5,704 nt of DNA from Candidatus Nomurabacteria bacterium (GCA_943355045.1 CALRDY010000037.1:1-5704), one strand, 5' to 3'; shown: positions 1-4,543, counted from the first letter of the stretch. Numbers and translations: made by a program. The notes: generated by a model not told the origin, from the sequence alone.

Positions 1-1
1 G

Positions 2-583
2 GGAATCTCGAAGGAGTTTCCGTGGCCGGGAGCGCGCTGCGGATGGATCGAGTTTTACAATCGCGACAAAGACAAGAATTTCGATCGCTATGCGCACTCG
101 ATCGTCGCATCAAAGACGCTTGAGGTTTGTTCGACGACGCTTCCGCAGCGCGTCTTGCCGAAAGTGATGGGGGATGCGCGGTACTATCCGTATCTCGCAA
201 AACGTACGCGCCGCTATGCGCAGCGCGCTGAGTATGCCCACGAAATACTTTCAAAGATTCCGAGCATCATCGTACATAAGCCGCAGGGCGCATTCTATAT
301 GACCTGCGTATTCCGGAAGGGAACGCTCAAGAAGAATCAGTCGCTCTCGGTGCAGAGTGATCTGAAAAAGTTTATCGATGCTCGCTTAAAGGCCGCGTCT
401 CCGGATAAGCGCTTTGTGTATTACCTGCTCGCGTCCACCGGCATCTGCGTCGTACCGCTCTCCTCCGGCTTCAACTCATCTCTCCATGGCTTTCGATTCC
501 TGCTCCTCGAGCAGGACGACGCACGTTTTAAAAAGACTATCGGCACGATTGCTAAAGCTATTTCTGATTTTACGAAGTCGTAA
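2..583 (+). CDS. PLP-dependent class I/II aminotransferase, C-terminal part (5' end outside window)
   Basis: This is the last 193 residues of a fold-type I aminotransferase, which moves an amino group between an amino acid and a 2-oxo acid in the cytoplasm using pyridoxal phosphate (PLP). The fragment opens on the cofactor site: SKEF (Lys at 11-13) is the expected Schiff-base lysine, followed by PGARCGW, whose Arg is expected to contact the PLP phosphate. Further on come KPQGAFYM, usual in the C-terminal small domain, then LLASTGICVVPLSSGF and HGFRFLL, whose Arg (fragment residue 165) fits the arginine that binds the substrate carboxylate. The large PLP domain lies upstream of the window. The substrate cannot be told from this fragment; aspartate/alanine-type activity is possible. 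The reading frame is open from the first bases, so an internal TTG at 155 is not the true start. It ends at TAA 581-583, ten bases before a strong terminator. Confidence 0.9.
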   Translation, partial: GISKEFPWPGARCGWIEFYNRDKDKNFDRYAHSIVASKTLEVCSTTLPQRVLPKVMGDARYYPYLAKRTRRYAQRAEYAHEILSKIPSIIVHKPQGAFYMTCVFRKGTLKKNQSLSVQSDLKKFIDARLKAASPDKRFVYYLLASTGICVVPLSSGFNSSLHGFRFLLLEQDDARFKKTIGTIAKAISDFTKS

Positions 584-592
584 GAAGTCCGC

Positions 593-631
593 ACAAAAAC
601 AAAACCCGCCTTTGGCGGGTTTTGTTTTTGT
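593..631. terminator. Bidirectional intrinsic terminator between convergent genes
   Basis: A perfect 18-bp inverted repeat (593-610 with 614-631) encloses a three-base loop, TTT. The core is CCCGCC/GGCGGG, flanked by A-rich sequence on the left and T-rich sequence on the right. Either strand therefore gives a GC stem followed by a U tract. It lies 9 bp after the aminotransferase stop and 17 bp beyond the SWIB gene stop on the other strand, so one element can end both transcripts. Confidence 0.95.
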
Positions 632-648
632 ATTCGTTCTCTCTCGTA

Positions 649-900
649 TTAGCTCAGATGCGCCGAGACAAGCTTCGTCATCTCAAACATCGTCACTTCA
701 GCCTTGCCGCCGAAGACCGGCTTCAGCTTGTCATCCGCGAGGATATTACGCTTGTTCTTCGGGTTCTGGAGATCGTTCTTCTTGATGTAGACCCAAAGCT
801 GCTTGACTACTTCGGTGCGCGGCATCGGGCCTTTACCGACGACCGCTTCCAGTTCCGGAGAAAGGGTAAGCGGTTTCGAGAGAGCTGCATTTATTGCCAT
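649..900 (-). CDS. SWIB/MDM2-domain protein, single domain
   Basis: The 83-residue protein is almost entirely one SWIB domain, the helical fold shared with the p53-binding domain of MDM2 and with SWI/SNF BAF60 subunits. Family hallmarks are in order: L(T)LSPELEAVVG (about residues 11-22), MPRTEVVKQLWVYIKKNDLQ (26-45), NPKNKRNI with the following acidic DDKL (46-59), and VTMFEMTKLVSAHL (69-82). Small stand-alone SWIB proteins occur in chlamydiae, some Bacteroidetes and CPR bacteria. Their bacterial role is unsettled, and DNA- or chromatin-associated functions have been proposed. The ATG at 898-900 is right because the domain begins about ten residues later. No Shine-Dalgarno is seen upstream. 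The gene converges on the aminotransferase and diverges from the 1057 gene. Confidence 0.93.
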   Translation of the reverse strand: MAINAALSKPLTLSPELEAVVGKGPMPRTEVVKQLWVYIKKNDLQNPKNKRNILADDKLKPVFGGKAEVTMFEMTKLVSAHLS

Positions 901-910
901 AGTGAATGTA

Positions 911-916
911 ATTGTA
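911..916 (-). promoter_or_regulatory. Candidate -10 element of the SWIB gene
   Basis: On the minus strand this reads TACAAT, a 5/6 match to TATAAT, ending 10 nt before the SWIB ATG. Initiation from it would leave a leader of about 3-4 nt. No TTGACA-like -35 sits at a normal distance. A second candidate on the same strand, TATACT about 25 bp further upstream, would give a longer leader. The choice between them is uncertain. Confidence 0.35.
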
Positions 917-1023
917 TTAAGTCTAATGGACTGCCCTAGTATATAGCATATAGTGCGGGTCGTTTGCTAGGGTGTGGGCAAGTCTGTGCAATAGCTCTCG
1001 AGGCGACTATCCTCTTCTGAGGC

Positions 1024-1050
1024 TTGCATACTGCCCAAAGGGCGTATACT
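1024..1050 (+). promoter_or_regulatory. Candidate promoter of the 1057 membrane-protein gene (near-leaderless)
   Basis: TATACT at 1045-1050 is a 5/6 match to the -10 consensus and ends six bases before the ATG at 1057. A possible weak -35, TTGCAT (1024-1029), has a short 15-bp spacer. Initiation at the usual distance from the -10 falls on or next to the start codon. Between the two boxes lies GCCC-AAA-GGGC (1033-1043), flanked by ATAC and GTAT with a one-base bulge, which could act as an operator. Confidence 0.5.
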
Positions 1051-1056
1051 GGGGGT

Positions 1057-1476
1057 ATGACTTTCGAAGGCGATGGGGGCGATATCGTTCCGCCTCATTT
1101 TGAGATACCGCATTATCACGGAGACGAAACGCGCGTACTGTTTGTCATCGGCGCGATCGTCCTCATCGTTGCGCAGTCGACTGGCGCCGAACTTCCGCTC
1201 TCCACGCTCGGATCCGTTATCGGCGCCGTCATGCTTGTAATCGCTGCTGGCATCACGAATCCGGGCCAATATGAGATTCACTGGGCGAACGCCATTATCG
1301 CCATCATTGGTGCGCTTCTGTTCGGCACGGCCGCCGTGGACCATTATCGCGCGGGGATAAGCTTCTTCGATTCGTCTTTCGTCTACATCGAGGCCCTCAC
1401 GATCCTCTCGCTCGTCGCACTCTACTTCACGACGCGAACCATCCGCGGCCTTGGCCAGCGCCCGGATCTTCCTTAG
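1057..1476 (+). CDS. Hypothetical four-helix membrane protein
   Basis: I do not recognise this 139-residue protein. A hydrophilic N-terminal tail of about 25 residues, rich in Asp, Glu, His and Pro (two His in IPHYHG), is followed by four hydrophobic segments: about residues 27-46, 48-66, 77-95 and 107-126. The C-terminus is short and basic (TRTIRGLGQRPD). No signal-peptide cleavage site or catalytic motif is evident; it is probably an integral membrane protein. I chose the ATG at 1057 over an in-frame TTG at 1024 because the -10-like TATACT at 1045-1050 lies between them and the added residues look non-conserved and hydrophilic. The upstream GGGGGT touches the ATG, too close to serve as a normal Shine-Dalgarno. 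It is likely transcribed alone or with the coiled-coil gene 84 bp downstream. Confidence 0.75.
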   Translation: MTFEGDGGDIVPPHFEIPHYHGDETRVLFVIGAIVLIVAQSTGAELPLSTLGSVIGAVMLVIAAGITNPGQYEIHWANAIIAIIGALLFGTAAVDHYRAGISFFDSSFVYIEALTILSLVALYFTTRTIRGLGQRPDLP

Positions 1477-1542
1477 TTAGTCGACCGCATATTTTAAGAC
1501 GCTCAGTATTCACATGTGCGCGGCGACTGCGTTTTGCCTGCG

Positions 1543-1551
1543 TGATAGTAT
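1543..1551 (+). promoter_or_regulatory. Candidate extended -10 promoter of the coiled-coil gene
   Basis: TGATAGTAT has the TGn extension followed by a 4/6 -10 hexamer (TAGTAT), ending nine bases before the ATG at 1561. No -35 is recognisable at 16-18 bp. Initiation about 7 nt downstream would give a leader of only 2-3 nt. There is no Shine-Dalgarno in this gap. The overlapping TATGTT (1549-1554), exactly six bases before the ATG, is an alternative hexamer. Confidence 0.4.
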
Positions 1552-1560
1552 GTTTGTACG

Positions 1561-1956
1561 ATGAAAGATGCGAAGAAATCAGCAGAGCTTGAGCCGACCA
1601 TTATGGATGTGATGGGTGTCGTACAAAACCTGTCTGAAACGGTTCAAGATTTGGTTGATGCTGTACAGACTGGCTTTGCAAAAGTCGATGAGCGATTCGA
1701 TGGAGTCGACCTTCGGCTCGATGGAGTCGAAGGTCGACTCAACGGAGTTGAAGGTCGGCTCAACGGAGTCGAAGGTCGGCTCGGAGACGTCGAATACAGG
1801 ATGACGGCGATTGAGAAGCGTACCGGTTCTTTGGAACATACGATTGAAGATATGAAAGAAACACTTGAGGGCGTCGCACGGGCGGTCGATAAGGATGCTG
1901 TTGCGATCCTTGATCACGAGCGCCGCATCCGGCATCTCGAGAAAGCGGGCGTTTAG
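1561..1956 (+). CDS. Coiled-coil protein with tandem heptad repeats
   Basis: I cannot name this 131-residue soluble protein, but its architecture is clear. Residues 1-15 are charged. From about residue 16 to 107 the sequence follows a heptad pattern, with hydrophobic residues at a and d positions. In its centre (residues 41-82) are near-identical seven-residue units of the type GVEGRLN (GVDLRLD, GVEGRLN twice, GVEGRLG), flanked by degenerate units KVDERFD and DVEYRMT. A second helical stretch, LEHTIEDMKETLEGVARAV, follows. The basic C-terminal tail (HERRIRHLEKAGV) is probably also helical. There is no membrane segment or signal peptide. Such proteins typically oligomerise as parallel helical bundles, and here a scaffold or spacer role is only inference. 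It stands between two membrane-protein genes, 42 bp before the next gene. Confidence 0.8.
   Translation: MKDAKKSAELEPTIMDVMGVVQNLSETVQDLVDAVQTGFAKVDERFDGVDLRLDGVEGRLNGVEGRLNGVEGRLGDVEYRMTAIEKRTGSLEHTIEDMKETLEGVARAVDKDAVAILDHERRIRHLEKAGV
1681..1806 (+). repeat. Six 21-bp tandem repeat units encoding heptads
   Basis: The units run 1681-1701, 1702-1722, 1723-1743, 1744-1764, 1765-1785 and 1786-1806. The middle four are close copies of GGAGTCGAAGGTCGRCTCAA plus one base, and the outer two are diverged. Units 3 and 4 differ at only two bases (C/T and A/G), so the array appears to have grown by recent duplication. Each unit encodes exactly one coiled-coil heptad, so gain or loss keeps the frame. 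Confidence 0.9.
1703..1740 (+). repeat. 17-pair inverted repeat inside the coiled-coil gene
   Basis: GAGTCGACCTTCGGCTC (1703-1719) pairs with 1724-1740 around the loop GATG. There are 13 consecutive Watson-Crick pairs, one G-T pair (1716/1727) and three more pairs. As RNA this is a very stable hairpin within the mRNA. It arises partly because each repeat unit is nearly self-complementary (GAGTCGA-AGG-TCGACTC at 1724-1740). Confidence 0.85.
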
Positions 1957-1982
1957 TCCCAAAAGGACTCGCACCCCCTGTA

Positions 1983-1991
1983 TGCTATTAT
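1983..1991 (+). promoter_or_regulatory. Extended -10 promoter of the 1998 gene (leaderless arrangement)
   Basis: TGCTATTAT contains the TGn extension and a 5/6 -10 hexamer, TATTAT (1986-1991). It is followed by exactly six bases, TTCCCT, and then the ATG at 1998. Initiation at the usual distance falls at the start codon. No Shine-Dalgarno could fit, and no -35 match is seen 17 bp upstream. A frame-shifted alternative hexamer is TATGCT at 1981-1986. Confidence 0.55.
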
Positions 1992-1997
1992 TTCCCT

Positions 1998-2231
1998 ATG
2001 TCTGTCCAGAGTTTTCTCATCAATCAATACGCGAAGTGGAAGCTGAAAGACGTGCCAGAGGCGCAGCGCGAGCAGATGACCGCGCTCATCACGAAGGATC
2101 CGCAACTCTTCAAGAAGATCGGCGAGGAGATCGAGCGCCGCAAGAAAGGCGGCGAAGGCGAGATCAAGGCGTCGATGGAAGTGATGAAGAAATACCGCGC
2201 CGAACTCTCGGCGCTCATGCAGCAGAAGTGA
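1998..2231 (+). CDS. Small charged helical protein, unknown function
   Basis: This 77-residue protein matches no family I can name with confidence. It is highly charged and predicted helical: an N-terminal amphipathic stretch (SFLINQYAKWKLKDV), a middle part PEAQREQMTALITKDPQLFKKIGEEIERRKK, a Gly-Glu linker (GGEGE, about residues 51-55) and a C-terminal helix, IKASMEVMKKYRAELSALMQ. There is no membrane segment, signal peptide or cysteine. The spacing of helices and the Pro-bounded DPQLFKKI turn suggest a small helical bundle, perhaps dimeric. Its TGA stop is followed by a single base and then the ATG of the next membrane-protein gene, so the two are almost certainly co-transcribed and may be translationally coupled. 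A protein-protein contact between the two products is plausible but inferred only from coupling. Confidence 0.82.
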   Translation: MSVQSFLINQYAKWKLKDVPEAQREQMTALITKDPQLFKKIGEEIERRKKGGEGEIKASMEVMKKYRAELSALMQQK

Positions 2232-2232
2232 T

Positions 2233-2736
2233 ATGCCGACACTCGTCTTTTTTCTCGTATCCCTCCAAGCGCTCGGAGCGGCCATAGGCGCTCTCTCAGT
2301 AATCTGGAGCGAGATAACGTATATCCGCGCAATGCGCGACGGAGCGCTCGACGTTGCCGAGCGTGCACATCTCCGTGTTATCGCAAGCGGGCTGCGCTTC
2401 GGCATGTTCCTCCTTCTGCTCTCGTCGCTCGGTCTCGTGATAGCGGCGTACGTGCTCAAAGCGACGGCGCAGCCCGCCCTGACTGCGAGCTACTGGACCG
2501 TCATCATTCTCTCGCTTCTTATCATCGGCGTCTCGTGGGCGCTTTCGCGCCGCCTCATCTCGTTCGCTCTCGGGAGCGCAGCTATCTTTACCGGGTGGTG
2601 GTTTCTCGCTTACCTGACGTTCGGCTGGCTGCCGCCGCTCTCCTTTGGCGCTGCAGTCGCTTTTTATGTCGTCGCGACCGCGATTTTCTACGCTCTGCTC
2701 GCCGCAGCTCGTTATCTTTCCTTGCGCAAAAGCTGA
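2233..2736 (+). CDS. Hypothetical five-helix membrane protein
   Basis: The product is 167 residues with about five hydrophobic segments: residues 3-26, 54-76, 84-104, 108-130 and 135-160. The loop after helix 1 carries SEITYIRAMRDGALDVAERAHLR, a charged stretch following a Gly/Ala-rich helix (LGAAIGALS). I recall a similar layout in uncharacterised CPR membrane proteins but cannot name a family. Conserved-looking polar residues in helix 1 and its end (Ser22, Ser26, Glu27, Tyr30) are the best candidates for function. The C-terminus is basic (RYLSLRKS). The start ATG lies one base after the upstream stop, and the only purine-rich sequence before it, AGAAG, is a weak ribosome binding site, which favours translational coupling. 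No terminator follows directly. Confidence 0.8.
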   Translation: MPTLVFFLVSLQALGAAIGALSVIWSEITYIRAMRDGALDVAERAHLRVIASGLRFGMFLLLLSSLGLVIAAYVLKATAQPALTASYWTVIILSLLIIGVSWALSRRLISFALGSAAIFTGWWFLAYLTFGWLPPLSFGAAVAFYVVATAIFYALLAAARYLSLRKS

Positions 2737-2757
2737 AGTAGCTACTACCGAACTTTT

Positions 2758-2771
2758 TGACACATGAGTCA
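2758..2771. promoter_or_regulatory. Candidate operator palindrome upstream of the 2862 promoter
   Basis: TGACACATGAGTCA is a 14-bp dyad with a single non-matching pair (A2762/A2767). Its centre is 19 bp upstream of the -35 box at 2784, about 53 bp before the predicted transcription start. That is a position suitable for an activator dimer or an upstream repressor. No regulator gene is adjacent, so the binding protein is unknown. Confidence 0.4.
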
Positions 2772-2783
2772 TAAGTAGCGTAC

Positions 2784-2811
2784 TTGACAATAAATTAGAG
2801 TCGTGTATACT
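2784..2811 (+). promoter_or_regulatory. Consensus sigma70-type promoter of the 2862 gene
   Basis: TTGACA (2784-2789, a perfect -35) and TATACT (2806-2811, 5/6 -10) are separated by 16 bp. Transcription should begin near 2818, giving a leader of about 45 nt. It is the only promoter in the window with both boxes strong. Confidence 0.85.
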
Positions 2812-2853
2812 AGCAACAGAAGCTCACGAGTTCACTGATAAACCTTTAAAGAA

Positions 2854-2860
2854 AGAGGAA
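2854..2860 (+). promoter_or_regulatory. Shine-Dalgarno that decides between two ATG starts
   Basis: AGAGGAA lies one base before the ATG at 2862 and four bases before the ATG at 2865. Taking AGAGGA (2854-2859) as the core, spacing is 2 and 5 bases respectively. The second ATG is therefore slightly favoured. The protein differs by only one methionine. Confidence 0.6.
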
Positions 2861-2861
2861 G

Positions 2862-3179
2862 ATGATGAAGAAGTACTGGTACGTTGTTATCGTCGCTGTT
2901 GTCCTCGTACTTAGCTATGGGAGCAATATGACCTCCCCTTGGCCAAATTTCGTGAACACCGGTAAGGTGTTCACGACAATCATGGCTGAAAATGCTGGAG
3001 GCACTGTCGTACTTATCGCGGTCGAGACAAACCAGCTTGCGAAATATCTTAGTGCCAACAAGCAAGTCTTCTTGATGCCACTGAGCCAGTGTAACGGTTA
3101 TCCCCCATCTACATTCACGGTCCGACCATGGGGCGTATATCCGCTCAGCTGGGCGAACCGCTGGGGCTATCAGGATTGA
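2862..3179 (+). CDS. Small membrane-anchored or secreted protein, unknown function
   Basis: A 105-residue protein (104 if the ATG at 2865 is used) that I do not recognise. It starts with a basic MKKYWY followed by a hydrophobic core (VVIVAVVLVLSYG, residues 8-20), which is a signal peptide or uncleaved anchor. No lipobox is seen. The remaining 85 residues would be extracytoplasmic: a polar stretch (SNMTSPWPNFVNTGK), a second mildly hydrophobic part (GGTVVLIAVETNQLAKYL), and an aromatic, Pro/Trp-rich C-terminus (QCNGYPPSTF, RPWGVYPLSWANRWGYQD) with one cysteine (Cys77). It has its own strong promoter, a leader with a Shine-Dalgarno, a possible upstream operator and a downstream hairpin, so it is likely a single-gene, possibly regulated unit. 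The coding DNA contains an 11-bp inverted repeat at 2950-2976. A small surface protein is the best guess. Confidence 0.7.
   Translation: MMKKYWYVVIVAVVLVLSYGSNMTSPWPNFVNTGKVFTTIMAENAGGTVVLIAVETNQLAKYLSANKQVFLMPLSQCNGYPPSTFTVRPWGVYPLSWANRWGYQD
2950..2976. repeat. Perfect 11-bp inverted repeat within the 2862 gene
   Basis: TCGTGAACACC (2950-2960) and GGTGTTCACGA (2966-2976) are exact reverse complements separated by GGTAA. The element encodes the FVNTGKVFTT region. It can form an mRNA hairpin about 90-115 nt into the coding sequence, or serve as a dyad protein-binding site. Confidence 0.85.
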
Positions 3180-3194
3180 GAATCTCTAACAATT

Positions 3195-3239
3195 GCCGCC
3201 CACAAGCATCGACACAGGTCGCTCTACTTGCAGGGCGGC
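3195..3239 (+). terminator. Nested hairpin after the 2862 gene, probable terminator or structured 3' end
   Basis: Three paired blocks nest around one loop: GCCGCCC (3195-3201) with GGGCGGC (3233-3239), CAAG (3203-3206) with CTTG (3227-3230), and CGAC (3210-3213) with GTCG (3218-3221), leaving the loop ACAG. It begins 15 bases after the stop of the small-protein gene. The following TTCGTGTTT is only partly T-rich, so intrinsic termination would be imperfect. A structured non-coding role is the alternative. Confidence 0.5.
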
Positions 3240-3248
3240 TTCGTGTTT

Positions 3249-3286
3249 AATACAAAGACTCAAGATGTTCAATGAAGCTTTGTATT
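3249..3286. repeat. 9-bp inverted repeat in the ychF upstream region
   Basis: AATACAAAG (3249-3257) and CTTTGTATT (3278-3286) are perfect complements around a 20-base loop, followed by TATTATCTC. The AT-rich stem makes a weak terminator. It may instead be a dyad binding site in the ychF upstream region. The whole 3180-3375 interval holds no convincing ORF and is visibly more AT-rich than the flanking genes. Confidence 0.4.
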
Positions 3287-3349
3287 TATTATCTCATGAT
3301 TTGTTAGGTTGTCGCGGTGTTTTTTCTTAGGGACCATGGCTTTCTTTTT

Positions 3350-3355
3350 TATACA
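3350..3355 (+). promoter_or_regulatory. Tentative -10 element for ychF
   Basis: TATACA (3350-3355) matches 4/6 of the -10 consensus after a T-rich run, with only a poor -35 (TTAGGG, 3327-3332) at 17 bp. It would give a leader of about 13 nt without a Shine-Dalgarno. A weaker hexamer, TAATCT (3364-3369), lies exactly six bases before the ATG. Confidence 0.3.
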
Positions 3356-3375
3356 AAAACGCGTAATCTCAGAAA

Positions 3376-4473
3376 ATGCTCAAGATAGGTATCGTCGGAT
3401 TGCCGAACGTGGGGAAGTCCACGCTTTTTAATGCGCTCACGAAAGCGGCTGTGCCAGCGGAGAATTATCCGTTCTGTACCATCGACCCTTCGGTCGGCGT
3501 GGTCGGCGTGCCGGATGCGCGACTGGGAGTGCTCGCAGAATTTTCTAAGACGGGGAAGATTATCCCTGCGGCAATAGAGTTCGTCGACATCGCCGGCCTT
3601 GTGAAAGGTGCCGCCACTGGCGAAGGTCTCGGGAATCAGTTCCTTGCGAACATCCGCGAGACGGATGCGATCCTTCAGGTCGTCCGCTTTTTCGACGATC
3701 CGAACGTGCTGCATGTCGAAGCGGTCATCGAACCGTACAAAGACATCGAAATCATCAATATGGAGCTCATGCTGGCTGATGCCGAGCAGGTGCGCAAGCG
3801 CCGCGACAAGCTCGCGCGTGACATAAAGGCCGGCGACAAGGATGCGACGATTGAAGACACAATCCTCGCGAAGCTCGAAAAAGGTTTTTCCGAAGGGAAG
3901 CTCGCGCTTCATGCGGGACTCTTGCCGGACGAAGAGAAACGCGTTGCGTATCTGAATCTTCTCACGATGAAGCCGATTCTCTATGCGCTCAATAGGAAAA
4001 GCGGCGGGAAGAATCTCGACGAGCTTGCTGACGGCCGCGGAGAGCGCGCATACGACCTCATTAAGGCGCTCGGCGGACAGTATGTCTTCGTAGATGCGGC
4101 GACGGAACGCGAGCTGAATGATGTCGCGGATACCGATCGCGCTGGTTTCCGCGAGGAACTCGGCGTCTCGGAAGACGGTCTCGCGGGCCTCATTCGCGGC
4201 GCGTACGAGACGCTCGGCCTTATCTCGTTCTTCACGACAGGCGTCGTCGAGACGCGCGCATGGACGATCAAGGAAGGCAGCACGGCGCCGGTTGCCGGCG
4301 CCGCCATCCATAACGATTTCTTGGAGAAGTTTATCCGCGCCGAAGTCGTCGCGTATGACGACCTCATTGCTTCCGGCAGCTATGCCGCCGCTCGCGAGAC
4401 CGCGAAAGTCCGCACCGAAGGGAAGGAGTACATCGTCAAAGACGGCGACGTGATGGTTTTCTTGCACGGATAA
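3376..4473 (+). CDS. ychF: Redox-responsive P-loop ATPase YchF/OLA1 family
   Basis: This 365-residue protein is a full-length YchF, a near-universal P-loop NTPase of the Obg-like group that binds ribosomes and, in characterised members, prefers ATP to GTP. Visible motifs: the G1 loop GLPNVGKST (residues 8-16), the family signature NYPFCTIDPSVGVVGVPDARL (30-50), G3 DIAGLVKGA (71-79) followed by GEGLGNQFL, and FDDPNVLHV (106-114). A coiled-coil insertion comes next (about 128-170), and then the C-terminal TGS-type domain from LGLISFFTTGVVETRAWTI to the end, including FIRAEVVAYDDL and EGKEYIVKDGDVM. The specificity motif, NxxE in most YchF proteins, reads NRKS at 206-209. The C-terminus is FLHG rather than the usual F-x-F-N-V. 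The start at 3376 places the P-loop at its normal position. No Shine-Dalgarno precedes it. Confidence 0.97.
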   Translation: MLKIGIVGLPNVGKSTLFNALTKAAVPAENYPFCTIDPSVGVVGVPDARLGVLAEFSKTGKIIPAAIEFVDIAGLVKGAATGEGLGNQFLANIRETDAILQVVRFFDDPNVLHVEAVIEPYKDIEIINMELMLADAEQVRKRRDKLARDIKAGDKDATIEDTILAKLEKGFSEGKLALHAGLLPDEEKRVAYLNLLTMKPILYALNRKSGGKNLDELADGRGERAYDLIKALGGQYVFVDAATERELNDVADTDRAGFREELGVSEDGLAGLIRGAYETLGLISFFTTGVVETRAWTIKEGSTAPVAGAAIHNDFLEKFIRAEVVAYDDLIASGSYAAARETAKVRTEGKEYIVKDGDVMVFLHG

Positions 4474-4528
4474 GTGTTTCGCGCGGCACGTGATTCACAT
4501 CCGATTGATTCGAGCACAGCAGTTTGCG

Positions 4529-4537
4529 TGGTATAAT
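4529..4537 (+). promoter_or_regulatory. Perfect extended -10 promoter of the DUF5671 gene (leaderless arrangement)
   Basis: TGGTATAAT combines the TGn extension with a perfect TATAAT (4532-4537). Six bases (CCGCCC) separate it from the ATG at 4544, so transcription should start at or next to the A of the start codon. No Shine-Dalgarno is possible. The nearest -35-like sequence, TTGATT (4505-4510), is 21 bp away and probably irrelevant. Confidence 0.75.
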
Positions 4538-4543
4538 CCGCCC

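Noticed and set aside
622..939. Plus-strand open frame opposite the SWIB gene
   Set aside because: It begins inside the terminator, and the minus strand encodes an unmistakable SWIB domain.
1616..1804. Second plus-strand frame with SMESKVDS-type repeats
   Set aside because: It is an out-of-phase reading of the same tandem repeat, lying wholly inside the coiled-coil gene.
1681..1806. Possible CRISPR-like array
   Set aside because: The units are directly adjacent with no spacers, and they encode a continuous heptad series in frame.
1955..1969. AGTCC-CAAAA-GGACT as a terminator of the coiled-coil gene
   Set aside because: The stem is only 5 bp and no T run follows, so read-through into the 1998 gene is likely.
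1579..1974. Antisense open frame of 131 residues across the coiled-coil gene
   Set aside because: It stays open because the 21-bp repeat is nearly self-complementary. The plus-strand heptad pattern is the meaningful one.
2737..2746. AGTAGCTACT, a perfect 10-bp palindrome just after the 2233 gene stop
   Set aside because: It has no loop and no T tract, so it is not a terminator, and such a short palindrome can occur by chance.
2296..2790. Minus-strand 164-residue open frame opposite the five-helix membrane protein
   Set aside because: Its composition is highly charged with no motif, and the plus strand encodes clear membrane helices coupled to the upstream gene.
3349..4467. A 372-residue open frame antisense to ychF
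   Set aside because: It mirrors nearly the whole ychF gene, has no recognisable domain and is rich in Arg/Asp/Glu as expected from the complement of this codon usage.
4490..4543. N-terminal extension of the DUF5671 protein from GTG 4490
   Set aside because: It would contain a perfect TGnTATAAT promoter, and the residues added do not look like part of the membrane domain.
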